Source: Mycobacterium sp. UM_CSW
GTDB lineage: Bacteria > Actinomycetota > Actinomycetes > Mycobacteriales > Mycobacteriaceae
Assembly: GCF_000455205.1 (NCBI RefSeq)
Contig: NZ_AUWQ01000013.1
Coordinates: 45,649 to 109,648, forward strand
Reading direction: 5' to 3'
DNA: 64,000 nucleotides
The notes under the pieces were generated by a model that saw nothing but the letters and a program-made list of their open reading frames with translations, made no database searches and was not told where the DNA came from. The translations under genes were made by a program, and so were the position numbers. Positions 61,144 through 64,000 of this stretch are shown here, one piece after another (position 1 is the stretch's first letter; each line of letters begins with the position of its first letter).

Positions 61144-62240
61144 CCGACCTGATGGGCAATCTGGCGGGCACGGACCTCGGCTTGTCCCCGAGGCTTACCA
61201 AGAACGACGGGGTCCCCGCGTTGTCCGCCGAGGACCAGCCGCAGAAGGCCAAGGACTTCACCAGTGATCAGGAGGTGCGCTGGTGCCCCGGTTGTGGTGA
61301 CTACGTCATCCTCAACACGATCCGCAACTTCCTACCCGACCTCGGGCTGCGCCGCGAAAACATCGTCTTCATCAGCGGCATCGGCTGCTCCAGCCGCTTC
61401 CCGTACTACCTGGAAACCTACGGCTTCCACTCGATCCACGGCCGGGCGCCGGCCATCGCGACCGGCCTGGCGCTGGCCCGCGAGGACCTCTCGGTGTGGG
61501 TGGTCACCGGTGACGGCGACGCGCTGTCGATCGGCGGCAACCACCTGATCCACGCGCTGCGCCGCAATGTCAACATCACGATCCTGCTGTTCAACAACCG
61601 GATCTACGGGCTGACCAAGGGCCAGTACTCGCCGACGTCCGAGGTCGGCAAGGTCACGAAGTCAACGCCGATGGGCTCGCTCGATCAGCCGTTCAACCCG
61701 GTGTCGTTGGCGCTGGGCGCCGAGGCGACCTTCGTCGGCCGCGCGCTGGACTCCGACCGCGCCGGCCTCACCGAAGTGCTGCGCGCCGCCGCCGAGCACC
61801 GCGGCGCCGCCGTCGTCGAAATCCTGCAGGACTGCCCGATTTTCAACGACGGCTCCTTCGACGCGCTGCGCAAGGAGGGCGCCGAGGAGCGGGTGATCAA
61901 CGTCCGCCACGGCGAGCCGATCGTGTTCGGCGCCAACGGCGAATACTGCGTGGTGAAGTCGGGCTTCAGCCTGGAAGTGGCCAAGACGGCCGACGTGCGC
62001 ACCGACGAGATCGTGGTGCACGACGCGCACGCCGACGACTCGGCCTACGCGTTTGCGCTGTCACGGCTTTCGGACCAGAACCTCGACCACACCGTGCTGG
62101 GCATCTTCCGCAACATCAGCCGGCCCACCTACGACGACGCGGCGCGCGCTCAGGTCCACGCCGCGCAGGCGTCGAAGCCGTTCGATTCCGCCGCGCTGCA
62201 ATCCCTGCTGCGCGGGCGCGACACCTGGACCGTCGACTGA
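61140..62240 (+). CDS. korB: 2-oxoglutarate:ferredoxin oxidoreductase beta subunit KorB
   Basis: The 366-residue TPP-binding subunit (Rv2454c, about 373). [12 protein letters not shown] near 43 and [11 protein letters not shown] near 85 hold iron-sulfur cysteines, the TPP motif is [12 protein letters not shown] (near 123) to [19 protein letters not shown]. Its single 4Fe-4S cluster passes electrons to ferredoxin. Translationally coupled to korA. mobA begins one base after its stop, so MobA is probably on the same message. Confidence 0.96.
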   Translation: MTDLMGNLAGTDLGLSPRLTKNDGVPALSAEDQPQKAKDFTSDQEVRWCPGCGDYVILNTIRNFLPDLGLRRENIVFISGIGCSSRFPYYLETYGFHSIHGRAPAIATGLALAREDLSVWVVTGDGDALSIGGNHLIHALRRNVNITILLFNNRIYGLTKGQYSPTSEVGKVTKSTPMGSLDQPFNPVSLALGAEATFVGRALDSDRAGLTEVLRAAAEHRGAAVVEILQDCPIFNDGSFDALRKEGAEERVINVRHGEPIVFGANGEYCVVKSGFSLEVAKTADVRTDEIVVHDAHADDSAYAFALSRLSDQNLDHTVLGIFRNISRPTYDDAARAQVHAAQASKPFDSAALQSLLRGRDTWTVD

Positions 62241-62241
62241 C

Positions 62242-62847
62242 ATGGCCGACCAGGGACCCGACACAGTGCCACTGGCCGGGGTGATAGTCGCTGGGGGCGA
62301 GTCGCGCCGCATGGGCCGCGACAAGGCCACCCTGCCCGGGCCCGGCGGACCGGGCACGCTCGCCGAGTACGTCGTCGGCATCGTCGCGCAACGCTGCGAG
62401 CCGGTCTTCGTGATGGCCGCCCCGGGGCAGCCGCTGCCGTCGCTGCAGGCACGTGTGATTCGCGACGAGGTGCGGGGGCTGGGGCCGCTGTCGGCGACGG
62501 GGCGGGGATTGCGCGCGGCCGCGGAGGCCGGCGCCCGGCTCGCGTTCGTCAGCGCCGTCGACATGCCGCTACTGACCGCCGAACTCATCGACGACCTGGT
62601 CCACCTCGCCACCGAGACCAACGCCGAGGTGGTGTTGCCGTGGGACGGCCGCAGCCACTACCTGGCCGCGGTGTACCGCACCGATCTCGCCGATCGGATC
62701 GACGCGCTGGTCGCCGCCGGCGAGCGCAGAATGAGCGCCCTGATCGACGCCTCGGATGCGCAGCAGATCGTGCTGCGGGATTCGCGCGCCCTGACCAACG
62801 TCAACACCGAGGCGGAGCTGCGCGCGGCGACGCAGGCGCGCGTCTGA
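62242..62847 (+). CDS. mobA: Molybdenum cofactor guanylyltransferase MobA
   Basis: A 201-residue nucleotidyltransferase, the length of Rv2453c. [19 protein letters not shown] (residues about 13-31) is the GTP-binding signature, with [19 protein letters not shown] (metal-binding aspartate) and [10 protein letters not shown] near the end. It attaches GMP to molybdopterin to form the bis-MGD cofactor of enzymes such as nitrate reductase. Only one base separates it from korB. A weak CGCCA/TGGCG hairpin and a longer palindrome follow its stop (62860-62904). Confidence 0.92.
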   Translation: MADQGPDTVPLAGVIVAGGESRRMGRDKATLPGPGGPGTLAEYVVGIVAQRCEPVFVMAAPGQPLPSLQARVIRDEVRGLGPLSATGRGLRAAAEAGARLAFVSAVDMPLLTAELIDDLVHLATETNAEVVLPWDGRSHYLAAVYRTDLADRIDALVAAGERRMSALIDASDAQQIVLRDSRALTNVNTEAELRAATQARV

Positions 62848-63737
62848 CCTAAGCGGTTCCGCCATTTAATTGGCGACCGAAGCGCTATTCAATGAATCGC
62901 TTCGCGCCAATTCGCGTCTTTGTTTCGAGCATAAGTCCGTAGTCCGTCGTTATCTGCGCAATGGCGCCCGCGGCGGGGCCCATCGCTTCGTCGAATCGCC
63001 TTGGTGCGGAGCGGTTTTCAGGATCCGGACAATCAGCCGCGCACTCCGCCGATGCGGAAATCCGGGACCGTTCCGGCAAATTGCAGGCTTGGTATCGAAA
63101 ACAGTTGGCACGTTTGATAATTGGATTATGAATGCGGAATCCATTGCCGTGCAGCAGCTTTGGGTCGGTGACCGCCTGGTCCGTCCGTTCCGGTGCGTCG
63201 GAGGCGATCTCACGTATCATGTTGTATCCTGCGCCGGTTCAGCGTCGCGCGCCGGGGCGGGATATGCGCACTCAGGATGTCTCGCCGAGCCGGCAAACGC
63301 GTGTGCCAGCTCACAAAAAGGGCGTGATTCGGCTCACGATTCGATTGGGATTCCGACGTATGGGCACGGCGCGAAAACGCCGGACTGACCTGCAGAGATG
63401 ATTCTGCGATCGCGGCGTGATTCGCTCGTTACCGAACCGAGATATCCGTTTCCTGAAGATGACGAACGCCCGCGGGTTTCGTACGGTCCCTGGTAGCCCG
63501 CAACGGGTTAACGGATAAGTAATCGAAAATTGAAAACACGGACCCGCGTGCGAGCGGGGCTGCGGACGGCATGGAAGCGCCGCGGCCCGGGGTAGGACCC
63601 CGCCGGGCAGATCGAGAGCCCGCCGCTGTCGTGCCCGAACGAGACGGCACGTCCCAGAGCACCTTTTCGGCATCAACCAAACCTTCGACCCACTCCGGTG
63701 GGTCTGCTTTGGCGCGCGCACCGCGAAAGGAAGAAAT
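62848..63737. other. Long gene-poor region between mobA and rpfE
   Basis: About 890 bases without a gene I can support. The left two-thirds are more AT-rich than flanks, and open frames (for example 62870-63388 plus, 62885-63220 minus) lack similarity and ribosome sites. CGAAGCG (62878-62884) and CGCTTCG (62898-62904) enclose the palindrome ATTCAATGAAT, a likely terminator-like structure after mobA. From about 63490 the sequence is GC-rich with nested hairpins, and is probably a long 5' leader of rpfE. Confidence 0.5.
63687..63704 (+). promoter_or_regulatory. Stable hairpin in the rpfE leader
   Basis: GACCCAC and GTGGGTC form a perfect 7-base stem with a TCCG tetraloop, followed by TGCTTTGG. 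It ends 33 bases before the rpfE start. The layout suits an attenuator or a structure that controls translation, but the T-run is weak, so this is tentative. Confidence 0.4.
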
Positions 63738-64000
63738 TTGAAGAACGTCCGCAAGACGCTCATCCTCGCCGCGATCTCCGGCACCCTGGTGACGGTGCCC
63801 TCCGCCACCGCCACCGCGGAACCGATGGGCTTTGACCCGAACGTTCCCCCCATCGGGGCCCCCGACGCGCCCCCGCCGCCGGCTCCGGACGCTCCGCCGG
63901 CAGCTCCCGCGGCCTTCGACCCCAACGTTCCGCCGCCGGCGGCCCTCCCGGACGCCCTGGCGCCTGTCGACGTGCCTCCCGCGCCGGACGCCCCGCCGCC
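63738..64000 (+). CDS. rpfE: Resuscitation-promoting factor RpfE, N-terminal part
   Basis: The gene runs off the right end of the window; 87 codons are visible. A signal peptide (KNVRKTLILAAISGTLVTVPSATATA, cut near residue 27) is followed by the proline/alanine-rich linker with the repeated unit FDPNVPP (twice), exactly the N-terminal style of M. tuberculosis RpfE (Rv2450c). The lytic transglycosylase domain that cleaves peptidoglycan and wakes dormant cells lies beyond the window. Start is TTG at 63738, with GAAAGGAAG as ribosome site. Confidence 0.87.
   Translation, partial: MKNVRKTLILAAISGTLVTVPSATATAEPMGFDPNVPPIGAPDAPPPPAPDAPPAAPAAFDPNVPPPAALPDALAPVDVPPAPDAPP

Noticed and set aside
62870-63388. 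172-codon plus-strand frame after mobA
   Set aside because: Unusual composition, no ribosome site and no domain; probably chance in an AT-richer region.
63490-63737. Possible c-di-AMP (ydaO-type) riboswitch before rpfE
   Set aside because: The GC-rich hairpins do not show the conserved riboswitch words that I could recall; kept only as an unexplained leader.
63311-63925. Minus-strand frame overlapping rpfE
   Set aside because: Glycine-rich shadow of the proline-rich rpfE linker.

Overview
The window is about 68-70% GC by eye and reads as a slow-growing Mycobacterium, most like the M. avium complex. The main support is gene order: from left to right it follows the M. tuberculosis block Rv2499c to Rv2450c, in inverted orientation, with near full-length proteins such as BkdABC, PlsB2, Gdh, PepN, ClpP1P2, ClpX, KorAB and the start of RpfE. 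Gene names from M. tuberculosis are assigned from remembered family sequences and this synteny, not from a database search.

Region 1 (1-4571) is the end of a leucine and branched-chain catabolic operon: a MaoC-like protein, CitE and the E1alpha, E1beta and E2 subunits of the branched-chain keto-acid dehydrogenase, with overlapping stop and start codons.

Region 2 (about 4572-21604) is accessory relative to M. tuberculosis. It holds small secreted proteins, EchA14 (which lacks both catalytic glutamates), a divergent F420-type reductase and TetR pair, a single 3224-residue megasynthase (FAAL-ACP-KS-AT-DH-ER-KR-ACP-condensation-like domain), a DUF732 protein, a cutinase, an alpha-crystallin, and several small unknown genes. 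It ends at tRNA-Arg(UCU). A striking pair of palindromic operators lies at 21108-21157.

Region 3 (21790-28784) is a translationally coupled lipid operon: LipQ esterase, a WS/DGAT-like acyltransferase, a HAD-acyltransferase fusion (PlsC) with a lysine/alanine-rich tail, and PlsB2. A CopD/CtaG membrane protein follows and ends in a long perfect-looking hairpin.

Region 4 (about 30894-33864) is a lower-GC insert between that gene and the ssb gene. It carries a membrane-anchored NACHT (STAND) NTPase, a candidate defence gene, and an N-terminally lost YoeB toxin remnant at its edge. From memory, M. tuberculosis H37Rv has IS6110 in the same gap.

Region 5 (33865-63737) is core: SSB, EttA, NAD-glutamate dehydrogenase, thioesterase, AglA, GlbO, HNH protein, CtaJ with a DUF5130 partner, PepN, a mycothiol-linked DsbA-like oxidoreductase, RpiB, Nei1, LipP, tRNA-Gly and tRNA-Pro, trigger factor, ClpP1P2 with a ClgR-type box, MmuM, ClpX, an MFS transporter, KorAB and MobA. 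An 890-base gene-poor stretch precedes rpfE, which is cut by the window end.
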